Shown here: in pieces, positions 49,466 to 58,898 of the stretch | How positions within the stretch are numbered: position 1 is the stretch's first letter | Layout: the number at the start of each line of letters is the position of its first letter | DNA from: Symbiodinium sp. CCMP2592 | Lineage: Eukaryota > Sar > Dinophyceae > Suessiales > Symbiodiniaceae | DNA length: 64,000 nucleotides | Assembly: GCA_905221615.1 (NCBI GenBank) | Contig: CAJNDT010005832.1 | Location: 434,001 to 498,000 of the forward strand | Direction of reading: 5' to 3' | Translations under genes and position numbers: made by a program | The notes under the pieces: generated by a model | Told to the model about the DNA's origin: nothing | What the model saw: only the letters and a program-made list of their open reading frames with translations | Databases searched by the model: none

Positions 49466-49816
49466 GTGATCAAGCACCTTCAGGCCATAGTCGGCGTAGA
49501 CGAATGGGCTCAAATCCGTTTTCGCCGAAGGAAGGTGCTCTCCGAGATGGGTCTAGAGTTCCTGACAATAGCCCGTACGGGCGAGCTCTTGGCTCCGGAG
49601 AGCCTCGCACTTCACCGGTTTGACTTTGAAGCATGCGAGCGGGAAACGCACATCATTTCCTACGTGTGCAAGTACCTGCCCATTGACATCCGCACGACCT
49701 ATCTACAGAAAGTCGATGCACTACGGGCAACCTTCTTTGAGGAGGACCGGAAGCACAATCTCGCGACGGCTGTTTGGGATGTGTCCTACAACAGGCTTCT
49801 GGCAACGGCGGTCTGA
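49466..49816 (+). CDS. LINE copy A conserved helical domain, unknown
   Basis: Motifs EWAQIRFRRRKVL, ESLALHRFDFEACERET, VCKYL, DALRATFFEEDRKHNLA and YNRLL are conserved in copy B 58535-58898 (EWEQIRRRRRAIL, ESLAMHRMDLEQFERET, VCRYL, YNRLR), which shows it was under constraint. It is probably the C-terminal part of the RGG protein. No family recognised. Confidence 0.7.
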   Translation: MIKHLQAIVGVDEWAQIRFRRRKVLSEMGLEFLTIARTGELLAPESLALHRFDFEACERETHIISYVCKYLPIDIRTTYLQKVDALRATFFEEDRKHNLATAVWDVSYNRLLATAV

Positions 49817-50079
49817 AAGACCAAGATGATCTAGTGGAGTCACTCCCTAAGGTGGAACTTCCTCCCCAAGACAGGGGTGTACAGCTGGCGGAGTTTCTCC
49901 CCAGGGGTTTTTTAATCTCAGTGACATCAGAGCTGCAGCCTGCACAAAATAGGCCCATATCGTTGAGCCTTGCGATTTTTTCGCCTGCAAGAAACTACCT
50001 GATCGCACAGGTCTCCAGAATACACCCTGGAGGCCAGGAGCTCAGGCCTTGCACTTGAATATCAGCCAGAGGATAGTTC

Positions 50080-50523
50080 ATGCTCAACTCTCCGCAGGTC
50101 TTCTCTCAAAGTGAGTCCAGCATCATGTCTCGTCCTGAATCCACCCAAGATCAATCCTTCAGGGTGGAATATGACGAGTTTTGCAGAAACAGGGTCAGAG
50201 ACCAACTGCGAAATTTCTTGCGCCAGTGGAGGCGCTCAGCTCGCGCCCACGGCGAGAATTATCCAGCCCATAATGGCGCCTCCAAGGGATCAGGAGAGGC
50301 AGCAGAATCAGGTAAGGGAAAGGGTGGAGTTACTCCCCCTCCGCCTCCCTCTAAGAAGAGAAGCACTGGAGAGGGCGAGGGCGGAGACACTCCCCCTGTG
50401 GCTAAAGCAAGAGTGGAGATCCTCCCTCCAGTGACCCTTCCCATCAGCAAGCTCTTGAAGCTCACAATGAGGAGGCGGCCAAAGTTCTTCAAGCTGCAGG
50501 GTATACCCCATTTCCCAACCTGA
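50080..50523 (+). CDS. LINE copy A ORF, Pro/Lys-rich, unknown
   Basis: Starts MLNSPQVFSQSESS. An Arg-rich helical portion (RNRVRDQLRNFLRQWRRS) is followed by Pro/Gly/Lys-rich sequence containing three GGAG-NNN-CTCC palindromes (50326, 50383, 50415). Translation of these differs by frame (GVTPPP, GDTPPV, VEILPP). No homologue in copy B, which lacks this region. Confidence 0.5.
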   Translation: MLNSPQVFSQSESSIMSRPESTQDQSFRVEYDEFCRNRVRDQLRNFLRQWRRSARAHGENYPAHNGASKGSGEAAESGKGKGGVTPPPPPSKKRSTGEGEGGDTPPVAKARVEILPPVTLPISKLLKLTMRRRPKFFKLQGIPHFPT

Positions 50524-50598
50524 TCTCAGATTGTGCCGGCTCAATCACAGATCTGAATAACCACCGCATCACGGTGACGTTAACGAAGCAGCTTCGAG

Positions 50599-51189
50599 AT
50601 GGATTCACTCAGGCAGCAAAACCGACACCTGAGATTGCATCTGCTCTGCCCTGCTAGACTCTTGCCCTCGACGCCGGCCCTCGACGGCACCAGAAACTTT
50701 GAGGACAGACCGGGGGTGTATCTCCACAGGGCCGCGAACCGGCATCTCGCGGCCGGCTACAGCTCTCTGGTCAGGATAGGCCCTAGACACATCTTCGTTC
50801 GGCCGATGATTGAGGTGGAAGCCGCTACTTCTGGGTCGCAAAAACGCGGCAAGAAGACAAACCAACTTATCCACTCCTTTGACTCGGTGAAAATCCGAGC
50901 GGTGCTGCTACAAATCGCAACAAAGGACGCCCTCTCCTTAGGAGAGTACCTCCGCGAGTGGAGCGGTGCGCTCGAGATTCCACTCAAGCAGACTCGAGAC
51001 TCTTTTGCAGCTCTGGGATACGACATCACCATCGACACCCAGAACACTGACAGTCGAAAGGAAGGAGGAGTTCCTCCCCTTCGGAGCCTGCGAGCGGGTC
51101 AAAGGGTGGAGATCCTCCCCCGACAGCTAGCAGCCACGAACTTCAGCCCCAATCAACTTCTTCAACAACGCCAAGGGGGTCACCAATAG
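50599..51189 (+). CDS. LINE copy A ORF of unknown function upstream of Tpt1
   Basis: Contains RPMIEVEAATSGSQKRGKK and KIRAVLLQIATKDALSLGEYLREWSGALEI, the latter a well-formed helical stretch. It is in the same frame as 50080-50523 but separated by a stop at 50521. Two palindromes near its end (51067, 51108). No family recognised; may be an N-terminal part of the Tpt1-bearing protein. Confidence 0.5.
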   Translation: MDSLRQQNRHLRLHLLCPARLLPSTPALDGTRNFEDRPGVYLHRAANRHLAAGYSSLVRIGPRHIFVRPMIEVEAATSGSQKRGKKTNQLIHSFDSVKIRAVLLQIATKDALSLGEYLREWSGALEIPLKQTRDSFAALGYDITIDTQNTDSRKEGGVPPLRSLRAGQRVEILPRQLAATNFSPNQLLQQRQGGHQ

Positions 51190-51277
51190 TGGCTTGGGAA
51201 GGTCAGCCAGGAGAGCTCGGCGAGTACTGCAAGGACTCCACCAATCCAGACACGAAATTCTCCTTCGAGGTGTCAAA

Positions 51278-51910
51278 ATGTCAAAAGCATTGGCGGCGTG
51301 TCTGAGACATGGCCATCGGCCTCATATTTCCGTCTCCAGTGCTGGATGGGCTCGGCTGAAGGATGTTTTGTCATGGCCTCGCATTTACAGCCAGCGAGCG
51401 TCGGCAGGAGACATCATGGAAATAGTCCGCCACAACTCCAAAAGCAGGTATGAGCCGGGGGACAGCCGTGGTACGAAATACATCCGGGCAGTGCAGGGGC
51501 ATTCACGCTCCGACGTCGACTCTACTGAAGTCCTCGAGGCGATGCTCCCCGCAATGTTGTATCATGGTACGTATTAGTCTCTTTATGGCCCGATCCGGCA
51601 CCAAGGTCTACTGCCACAAAGCAAGATCTCCAAAGCCCGCGGTAAAGGCGGCCGCGGCAGAGAGGGACGCCAACACATCCATTTCGTCTCAGACAAAGAC
51701 TATGGGCGACCGGGCATCTCCGGCTTCAGAGAAAGCTCCTCCATGTTAGTTGCGGTCAATCCACTCAAGGCATCTCGAGAAGGGGTGACATTTTTCCGTA
51801 GCAAAAACGGCATGATCCTCACCCCCAATGAAGTGCCTCCTTCCGCCATTGAGTATTTCCAGAGCCTGAAATCCGGCACGAAATACGGAGGGGACAATAG
51901 GCCGCTCTGA
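51278..51910 (+). pseudogene. Tpt1/KptA RNA 2'-phosphotransferase in LINE copy A, one in-frame stop
   Basis: A canonical Tpt1/KptA of 210 codons from the ATG at 51278. Motifs: MSKALAACLR10-HG; SSAGWARLKDVL (the DGWV-type helix); DIMEIVRHNSKSRY; IRAVQGH75-S; LYH96-GT; GREGR131-QHIHF; and FFR174-SKNGMILT followed by PPSAIEYFQS. These include the Arg-His-Arg-Arg catalytic set that removes an internal RNA 2'-phosphate using NAD+ (known for the family, normally finishing tRNA splicing). The only lesion is TAG at 51575-51577 (codon 100), just after HGTY; the frame is otherwise open to TGA 51908. Length is normal. Located between LINE ORFs and the LINE 3' UTR, on the same strand; missing from copy B. 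Confidence 0.88.
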
Positions 51911-52819
51911 ATTCATGGAGTGGAGTTTCTCCCTCTCTCTGGTGGAGAAGCTCCCCAGCCTGGACCTTGCTTGCGAAGCTAGCAGACAAATGAGCGTAAG
52001 AGCTACTTCTCTCGGTCTTAGCTAAATGATCTGCGTCAGAATCTTGCTCCTCTGAGGTCGAGCTATCGGACCATCCCTTGGCTCCGGACTCAAATCGCGC
52101 CAGGGTAGATAGCTTGGAGCTTGGAGCTTGAAGCTTCTGCGTGCAGGCTCAACTCTACAGCTGTCTTTATTCCCCGGAGACTCATTCCCGAACTTTTCCT
52201 CCGGTGAGGCGTCGAGCTCGTCGTTCCAGGTCCCCACCATCAAGCGACGCCATCCGGGAGTCAGACTCAGAGGAAGCAGCAGTGCCGGTGGTCTCTGAGG
52301 CGAAGGGACCGCCACCGCCAGTGCCCGTGAACCTGCCAAGAGCCCACTCTCGTTCTGATGCATGTAACGAGCACTAGCCTGGCAGGAGTCACCAGCGCCG
52401 TAACAACGGATGAGCTGGAGATGGCTCCTGGCCTACCGCTGCTGAGGGTCTCCCTTCCGCACCGACTCCTTTTCAATGTTGAACTGTTGTTCGCACGGAG
52501 CCCTCACAGAGGGGCTAGAGGCCAGACTCGAGACAGCTACAGGGCGCAACAATCTTTAGTGTGTGCACGACCCAGTGCTAGATGTGACTCTGCCATCAAC
52601 CTCTCCAGAGTCCAAACGCAAGAACTGAAGGGTTTGCCAGGGGTTGGTCCAGAGAGTTGCCGGCGCTCTTGCAGCCCTGAGGGCGGAACGTGTGCAAGTG
52701 CAGTGCTCAGGCTCGGCTTGCCGTGAAGCAATGAGCCGCGAATGCAGTCAGCAGAGCTTTAGGCCGAGTTTCACCCAAGACATCTTCTCCCGCTGCGTGT
52801 GAATGAAATGCTGTTGCTG
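51911..52819 (+). other. LINE copy A 3' non-coding region
   Basis: Two mini-palindromes at 51922 and 51944, then sequence without a supportable ORF. From about 52670 it matches the end of copy B: GAGGGCGGAACGTGTGCAAG, TCTCCCGCTGCGTGTGAATGAAA. It ends in GCTGTTGCTG at 52810-52819. Confidence 0.7.
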
Positions 52820-52994
52820 TAAGCCTCTCGGCTCAGGAATACAGTCGCCTTTTCGTTTCTTGCCATGGCATTTGTCAGCGCCTGAGCGGTCCCGGTCCCA
52901 AGTCCGGGAGGGAGCACTTAGAATTACAGCTTTTTATCACCCTTTAGAGGTGAGGGTTGTCGGTCTAGCAAAGCCGACAGGAGCCGTGTTCAAC

Positions 52995-53135
52995 ATGAGC
53001 ACTGCGAAACTGCCTAGTGTTTCGACCAAGTACAATCCGCCTACTCCCAAAGTTTTCAAAGGGAAAGGTAAGCGCTCTTACCAGAAGGCGGTTCGAAAAG
53101 CTGATGCGGAAGCAAACTCTCCAGTCCCTGGATAG
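52995..53135 (+). CDS. LINE copy B leader peptide
   Basis: MSTAKLPSVSTKY followed by KGKGKRSYQKAVRKA, homologous to the copy A leader at 43535. The frame ends just past a deletion junction at about 53105-53115. Confidence 0.6.
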   Translation: MSTAKLPSVSTKYNPPTPKVFKGKGKRSYQKAVRKADAEANSPVPG

Positions 53136-53607
53136 CTCGTTGAAAGCAATTCCCAACCGTAATACTTTGCTTGTGCTGGGGGACTTTAACATGTCCCTTA
53201 AGACAGACATGAAGCAAGTCGGTCCATGTACTGTCCAGACCTGTAGACCGGGGCACAGGGGCACAAAGGACCTACAACGCCTGCTGGTGGACCATCAACT
53301 AGTGTCTGCAAAGACATGGGGGGTTCGCAGACCCGCCACGCATGTTCAGGGCAACTCAGTTTCTCTGATTGACTTTGCCTTTGCTAGAATAACACAGTCC
53401 AAGGGTCAGGCAAGCAGTGCCAGCCGCAACGGAACTTTCCGGTTGCACAATGGCGGGGCGGTAGCAAGCATTTTGCACTTCTCGGCAAAGTTCAACACAG
53501 CAAGAGTTACTGCGCTGCGCAGGTCAAGCCTTACGATCAACAGCAAATGGAGGACAGCTACAGGCAATGCTTTCCGGCATTTAGAGCACAAGTTGAAACT
53601 TCTCTGA
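53115..53607 (+). pseudogene. LINE copy B endonuclease, N-terminal half deleted
   Basis: Frame 1 from about 53107 reads QTLQSLDSSLKAIPNRNTLLVLGDFNMS, LIDFAFARI and then frame-shifts before the final motif. The N (SWNASS) and E (QETHW) motifs seen in copy A are missing, about 450 bp less, so no active nuclease is possible. Confidence 0.8.
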
Positions 53608-54059
53608 CCAGACTTCCCCACTCCTGGGAGTTTCTCCATCAGGCGATGAGTGCTGCCCTGAGGGACCAGTTCCCCAAACGCGGGAGCAGTCACCCTCGTC
53701 CAGACGTCAGTGTGTGGGAAGTCAGAATGGTGCTCCGATCCTTGCCTCTAACTATTAGAGCCATGGCGGACTCTATACCAACATTGCAGCTTCGCATCGT
53801 CTTCAGGTGCTGGCAAACGTTGGCCTCCCAGAGCAACCAAGCTAGAAAAGCCAAGAAGCTGAAGAAGGAACGGCATCAACAGGAAATAGACTCGCAGCTT
53901 CTTCAGTCAGAGTACAAATCCAAGCAAGATGGCAGCCACTCCCTATACAAAGTGATCCAAAGATTCCGGTCGGGTAAGCCTCAAGAAAGGATGCAGCTAA
54001 GAGATGAATCTGGCCGCTTTCTTACCGCAGCCGACGAACGCACAAAATCAGAAAAATAA
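53547..54059 (+). CDS. LINE copy B endonuclease-RT linker
   Basis: MEDSYRQCFPAFRAQ, RDQFPKRG, LRSLPLTIRAM, RIVFRCWQ, KKLKKERHQQEID, then YKVIQRFRSGKPQERMQLRDESGRF. Matches copy A 44590-44995 and, for the last part, the inverted strand of copy A. It is helical and basic. The frame stops at 54057 (AAATAA) ahead of the RT. Confidence 0.72.
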   Translation: MEDSYRQCFPAFRAQVETSLTRLPHSWEFLHQAMSAALRDQFPKRGSSHPRPDVSVWEVRMVLRSLPLTIRAMADSIPTLQLRIVFRCWQTLASQSNQARKAKKLKKERHQQEIDSQLLQSEYKSKQDGSHSLYKVIQRFRSGKPQERMQLRDESGRFLTAADERTKSEK

Positions 54060-54135
54060 TTTCAGGAACTCTTCGGATCGGGCACGGACTTCCGACTAGC
54101 AGGCGTCCCGGAAAGTTTAAATATCACCCACAGAG

Positions 54136-54660
54136 GTGAGAGATCAGCTAATGGCGATCAAAGCGGGCAAGGCCATCCCGAAAGAGAGCCCTCCAGTAGT
54201 GGCTTGGCACTCCTCAGGTCCCCCACCAGAAAGCAAGATTCTAGCTGGCCTGGTACGGAAACGCCTCAAGACAACACTTCAAACAGCCATGACAGGAGTC
54301 TCTCAGTTCGGCTTCGTTCCAGGACGGTACGGAGGAGGCCATTTGCAAGGCGCTCTCCGACGTCGATCAGGCTCGTCTTAGAGCGTCCTGCTCACAGAAG
54401 TCTGCAGGACAGGGTCACAAAGGCCTATAAGGCTCGGGGGAAGCCTCACGCTATGAGCAAAGCCTTCGATAGAGTCGACCGGCTTAGACTGAGAAAGGCC
54501 CTCAAAGAAGCAGGAGATGGCTGACCCATTTGGATAGAGGTTTGGGGGCACCTGCACATTCGTGCCCTGTACCGGATGACGGCCTCAGACCAATCCTTTG
54601 AAATAGCCACGAAAAGAGGGATAAAACCTAGCTCCCTCTCTATTTGCCGTCGTGACAGGG
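54136..54660 (+). pseudogene. LINE copy B RT fingers and palm A/B, degenerate
   Basis: MRDQLMAIKAGKAIPKESPPVVAWHS, then a deletion removes the WLPKP-LRPIG region and rejoins at ESKILAGLVRKRLKTTLQ and QFGFVPGR. Motif A survives as MSKAFDRVDRLRLRKALKEAG (54453-54515) in another frame. Motif B (KRGIK) is followed by a deletion. Confidence 0.72.
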
Positions 54661-55185
54661 AAGCTAGCCCAGTACATCAGCCTAGTCGAACTTGCCAGGA
54701 TCTTAACCATGTATGCTGATGACAGTCTTCTACGATCCCATTCTGACTCAGAGGAGGAAGTTACGGTGGCCCTGAACTTTTGTGACCTCCTGCTCGACCA
54801 GCTAGGAGAGCTAGGCTTCAAGGTTAACCCCACAAAATCTGTTGCTGCAGATTCAGGGTGGCTCTGCACAAATCATTCGGAAAATCTTTTCAGAACAGTT
54901 GATGGAGCCAAGTTCGTAGAACTACCTTCCGGCCGCCTTATCTCACACAAGTACCAGGTGCCTTATTTAGGTATCATTCTCTCTTATCAAGATTATGAGA
55001 TGAGAACACTCAAGCATCGACTTGCGGCGAGCAAACTAACAATGTCGGAGGTCGCACACGCTGTCAAGAACCACAAAGTCCTTTCTGAGAAAAGGCGCCT
55101 TTCTATCTGGACAATCGCAGCCTGGGCCTCTGCTATGTACGCCTCGCATGTGGTATGCGTGACCCAGCAGGGGCTCATCATATGA
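54652..55185 (+). CDS. LINE copy B RT motifs C-E and thumb
   Basis: MYADDSLLRSHSDSEEEV (motif C), CDLLLDQLGELGFKVNPTKS, YQVPYLGIILSYQDYEMRTL, MSEVAHAVKNHK and IWTIAAWASAMYASHVV, all matching copy A 45940-46420. This piece is continuous where copy A is frame-broken, giving the ancestral reading across motif C. Confidence 0.8.
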   Translation: MTGKLAQYISLVELARILTMYADDSLLRSHSDSEEEVTVALNFCDLLLDQLGELGFKVNPTKSVAADSGWLCTNHSENLFRTVDGAKFVELPSGRLISHKYQVPYLGIILSYQDYEMRTLKHRLAASKLTMSEVAHAVKNHKVLSEKRRLSIWTIAAWASAMYASHVVCVTQQGLII

Positions 55186-56390
55186 CGTACCAGCAGCGTT
55201 TTGTCCTGAGGAGTTACTCCCAGGAGACTCGGGAGTCGACCCAGGAGTTGCTCCGGAGGAAAAAACATACCGCCAGTTCAGATTCAGCTGAAGAAGCGGC
55301 TTTCACAGTTTATCAAGCGTCAGCAAAAGGCCGACATCACACTAACGCCCCTGTACCAACCCCGCACGGAAGCCCGAGCAGAGTCATTCTCTTCTCTCTC
55401 CCCGCCAGAGTCTTCCTTCTCAATTGCAGCTGACAAGCTTGTGACCTGCAGGAACTGGAGCACCACGTCGACACCAGACGCGGTCGCATCCTGAGTCGGT
55501 GCTTCGCCTCAAGGGCCCCAAGTTTGACCGTTTGACCCACTCCTTCACTCAATGGCCGGCTCGGCCACGTGCAGTGCATGTCGGACTTCATTCCGGTCTT
55601 TCTTTTACCTTCGCAAGCACGTTGAGACCTCCACGTGCCCGCATGTGGAACTTTCTACATCGCAAGCAAGAAGAACTCTTAGCGGAACTTCAAAGCTAAG
55701 AAAACATCTCAGCTCAGATTCAGGATGAATCTACCAAAAATCCTGAAGCCGCAGCCCGTAACCCTTCCTATCATTCTCATTTCATGGAAAGCTGTATCAC
55801 TGTATCCTGTGCGGGCAACTTTTGGCGGCGCAGAAAGGTGCAACGCAGCATTTAAATCGTCAGCGCCCGGAGGTCGTCAGCTTGAGAAAGTCCTTCCGCA
55901 GCGCCTTCAGCAGTTCAAGGTCTTCTTTCATAAAAGGGATAACTGTCGGTACTGATTGACGCTCCAGGCAGGCACACGCAGCAATGTGTTCCCTTACTGC
56001 AGGCCCACGTTCTCCAAGAGGTCTCAAGGCAGCAGCTCAGCAAACAGCCTAGAGACTATGCACCCAGTAAGCTGTCCAAGCCTCGTTCCAGTAGCACCTC
56101 TACCGTCTCCCCTTCTCCACAGCTAGGCCCCGACATTAAAGCTTGAAGGCTTTTTACTCCCGGCCAACACTAGGAATCATTGCTATGCCAACTCCTTTCT
56201 TCAATGCCTCCACTGGATCTCACAGACCCTGAGAGAAAGCAGCTTCGAGCAAGCCAACAGAGTTCGTAAGCTAGCACGCATCGCACCGGAGCATACGTCA
56301 CTGAGATCACCACAGGCTGGCACTTTGATGGTCTTCAGCACGACGCAGCAGAGTTTCTGATGCGGATCTTTATGAACGTTTTCTGAAATA
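55186..56390 (+). pseudogene. LINE copy B zinc-finger and USP N-terminal region, degenerate
   Basis: Pieces in all three frames match copy A: LRSYSQET (about 55205), CSACRTSFRSFFYLRKHVETSTCP (about 55570-55640), QRLQQFKVFFHKRDNCRY (about 55905), NTRNHCYANSFLQCLHW (about 56165-56215, USP Cys box) and GWHFDG-type residues (about 56315-56360). Two palindromes at 55210 and 55244. Not translatable as one protein. Confidence 0.75.
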
Positions 56391-56699
56391 AACGATCCGC
56401 AATTTCCATCAATTTGGTACATCTGCACCGAAAGACACATGCACTGCCAGTGAAAATGAGGTTCTGGGCTATAACTATCAGTTGAGTCTCAAGTGAGAGT
56501 GATCGCCTCCTATTCATCGGCCCGCCGGTGCTTATGTTGATATGTAAAGAAAAGCCCGGAAATAGAGAGTTTTGGAACTTTGGAACATGTGCAACTATGA
56601 GATGAACTCATATTGTTGTTGTTGACCTCCAAACCCAGAACCTCGTGCCGGAAATTGTGCTTACCCTACAAATGGCCTATATTTGCCCTAACCTCATCG
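56391..56699. other. Insert or decayed stretch inside LINE copy B
   Basis: About 300 bp with no counterpart recognised in copy A between the USP QQDA-like box and the second half of the USP. No ORF or repeat of note. Confidence 0.45.
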
Positions 56700-57281
56700 C
56701 GATTTGGGGTAGGGTTTGGGTAGGTGCGACCGACCCGGGCGCCAGTGCAAACACCATATATGAACCTTCCACCAGTCCCGGATGAGATCATAGTAGATGA
56801 GGAGGGTACTTCCCCAATTTATAAGGCTCCAACGTGCATCCGGAAGCTCAACATATGATACCTTGCGTCTGTTTGGCACTGCCACGCTTTACTGAGCGCT
56901 CAAAAGACCACTCCCCACCGCTCTAGACACCTCCTTAGACCTCACTTCTTCCTTGATCACACTGCAGAAGTCACCATGATCACCTGTTCTCTAAAGGCGG
57001 TGATCCTTCATATCGGGCAGGAGGTCACCTCGGGTCATTTTAGGGCCATGGTTTGAAGCGGGGATCTCTGGTACATGGGAGATGATGCAGCTTCACCCTC
57101 CTCGTGCTCCTTGCATGATCGCACCGTTCAAGAAAATTGCTGCATGCTCTGTCTCGAGCGACAGGGAGCCAGCGAAGGGGAGCTAACTCGTGTAGACGCG
57201 AACACACCCGATGTCGCTCCAGGAGCTATTTCAGAAAACGGCCTGACGAGAGCTCCCCTCCCAAGAGAGGTGAAGCCATGA
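56700..57281 (+). pseudogene. LINE copy B USP C-terminal half, degenerate
   Basis: VPDEIIVDEEGTSPIYKAPTC-type reading (about 56777-56840) matches copy A's PEGVIVDEEGG. VTSGHFRAMV (about 57025-57055) is the His box with Phe for Tyr, then a TGA; LWYMGDDAASPSSCSLHD (57070-57115) carries the Asp, and a frame continues to 57281. The end overlaps the next start as ATGA (57278-57281). Confidence 0.72.
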
Positions 57282-57930
57282 GCCCGAGCGGAGATTTTCC
57301 TTCAAAGAGGCAGAGAGGTGGAGGCGCTCCATTCACCCGAAACCGTGGCAGAACAGGAGGAGGGGGACAAGGAGCAGGCGGAGGAGGAGGCGCGGCGGAG
57401 GCAAAGGTGGCAGAGGTGCTCCCCAAGGTAGCACAGGCAACGATGGATGGCAGAATCAACCCACGGCTGACACGTCTGATCTAGTGAATGCGATGACCAG
57501 ACTGATCATTCGGCATGATGAACAGATCCCGGCGCTAACATCCGATGTCACCTTTATCCCCTACGCTCGCACGGAGGACCACGCAGTCTTGCCTCAACTG
57601 TTTGCAGAGAATAGACGGCTACGCAGCAGCATGTCGTCAACGCCGCCAAGGATCGCCATGACAATCAAGTTCTTCCGCGAGCCCAAAGATCGGCTCGTGT
57701 TGGCCAGCAAAGATAAAGCCATCCAGGATAAGCTTCAGGCCGATGGCTACCTCAACGAGGCCGGCGAATGGCCATTCCATGAATGGTCAGCAGCAGACCA
57801 GACAACCACCGAGACTCTCGAGGAGCCTCTATTTGCCCCTATTTACTGCCCAGGTCGTCTCAGGCCTATACCTCGGACTCGGAACACGTCAAGATGTTCA
57901 GGTCGTCCCGCCCTCTCTCAGAGCACATGA
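57278..57930 (+). pseudogene. LINE copy B RGG-rich protein, broken
   Basis: ATG 57278 (MSPSGDFPSKRQRGGG) opens a Gly/Arg-rich segment (TRNRGRTGGGGQGAGGGGG). The frame closes at 57484, and the conserved region continues as NAMTRLIIRHDEQI, DVTFIPYARTEDH, ILPQLF-like VLPQLF, KFFREPKDRL and EWPFHEW to about 57800. Homologous to copy A 48203-48760. Confidence 0.7.
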
Positions 57931-58457
57931 CGGGCGGCCCTGTCAGGATCCAGCTGCACCTCGGAGCTGATCGAAACGCTTCAGTCTCTAGTATACGGAA
58001 GCTCAGCATTCTCTTTGCTCCGTTGCGATTTCCAGAGGCAGGGCACACAACCGTCCCCACTGGTGAAGCAAATTCGAGACCTCATGTCCTGAAGGACTAG
58101 TAGGCCTCTAACGGCTTTGCCTCGCGAGAAGGCTGCGCTGCCCCCTCTTGCAAGAGACAGTCATCAGTTTGTAAATGAGGCACAGCCGTCTCCTGCTCGG
58201 AGGCGCTCCAGCCCGTCAGCCTTGCATTAAGTCGGCACATGATCGCTCTCACTCAGCACACCTGAGTCGCGTGGCGTCGGAGCATTTTGGCTCTTTAAGC
58301 ACTCCAGCCTACGCTTAGCATCATCCTGGGGCCAACATGCCGTACGACAGAGCCTCTTCCTGGCACAGGTCTTACTGCCAGCCATAGCAGCCAATGCTCT
58401 ACGAGCGCCAGAAGTCGCTCGGAATGGAGGTACTCCCCGGCGACGTGATGAAGGATC
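57931..58457 (+). pseudogene. LINE copy B decayed middle of the RGG ORF
   Basis: Fragments in mixed frames aligned to copy A 48884-49465, with palindromes at 58199 and 58426 (the latter at the same place as 49397 in copy A). Confidence 0.5.
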
Positions 58458-58898
58458 TTGAGGGCCGCATCAAGCAGCTGGCCCTGGTACAAAAGACCAA
58501 GTGCTGAGCCTCGCGGCGGGTTGCTCCCCGCGGAGAAGATGCGGGAGGTCTTCCGTCACTTGGAGGTGATACAGGGGATTTCGGAGTGGGAGCAAATACG
58601 CCGCCGCCGCCGAGCGATTCTGGAATTGGCACTGGCGTATCTGGCTGCAGGTCGCCTTTCCACGAGCACCCTGCTCTCTCCTGAATCGTTGGCCATGCAT
58701 AGGATGGATCTTGAACAGTTCGAGCGCGAGACCTTCCAGGTCTCCTCTGTCTGCAGGTACTTGGGGGAACCGCCTCGTACCAATTTTTTGGCGGGGCTCG
58801 ATGTCCTTCGTGCGCTCTTCTACTCGGAAGACAGGCTCCTCAATCTCGCGTCATCCCAACGGGACCTGACCTACAACCGTCTTCGGACGGCGGAGTGA
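58458..58898 (+). CDS. LINE copy B conserved helical domain, unknown
   Basis: MREVFRHLEVIQGISEWEQIRRRRRAIL, ESLAMHRMDLEQFERET, VCRYLGEPP, LDVLRALFYSEDRLLNLA, YNRLRTAE. Same domain as copy A 49466-49816. The genuine domain starts around 58500; it ends at TGA 58896. No family recognised. Confidence 0.7.
   Translation: MRAASSSWPWYKRPSAEPRGGLLPAEKMREVFRHLEVIQGISEWEQIRRRRRAILELALAYLAAGRLSTSTLLSPESLAMHRMDLEQFERETFQVSSVCRYLGEPPRTNFLAGLDVLRALFYSEDRLLNLASSQRDLTYNRLRTAE

Larger units (their letters stand above)
43348..52819 (+). mobile_element. Non-LTR (LINE-type) retrotransposon copy A, about 9.5 kb
   Basis: Begins TAAGCCTCTCGGCTCAGG, as does copy B at 52820. Domains in order: basic leader peptide, APE-type endonuclease, RT (partly inverted), zinc fingers, USP protease, RGG-rich ORF, further ORFs, Tpt1/KptA domain, then a 3' UTR ending CGCTGCGTGTGAATGAAATG plus GCTGTTGCTG. 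The 3' UTR end is shared with copy B (59476-59493). Several frameshifts make it non-functional as read. Confidence 0.82.
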
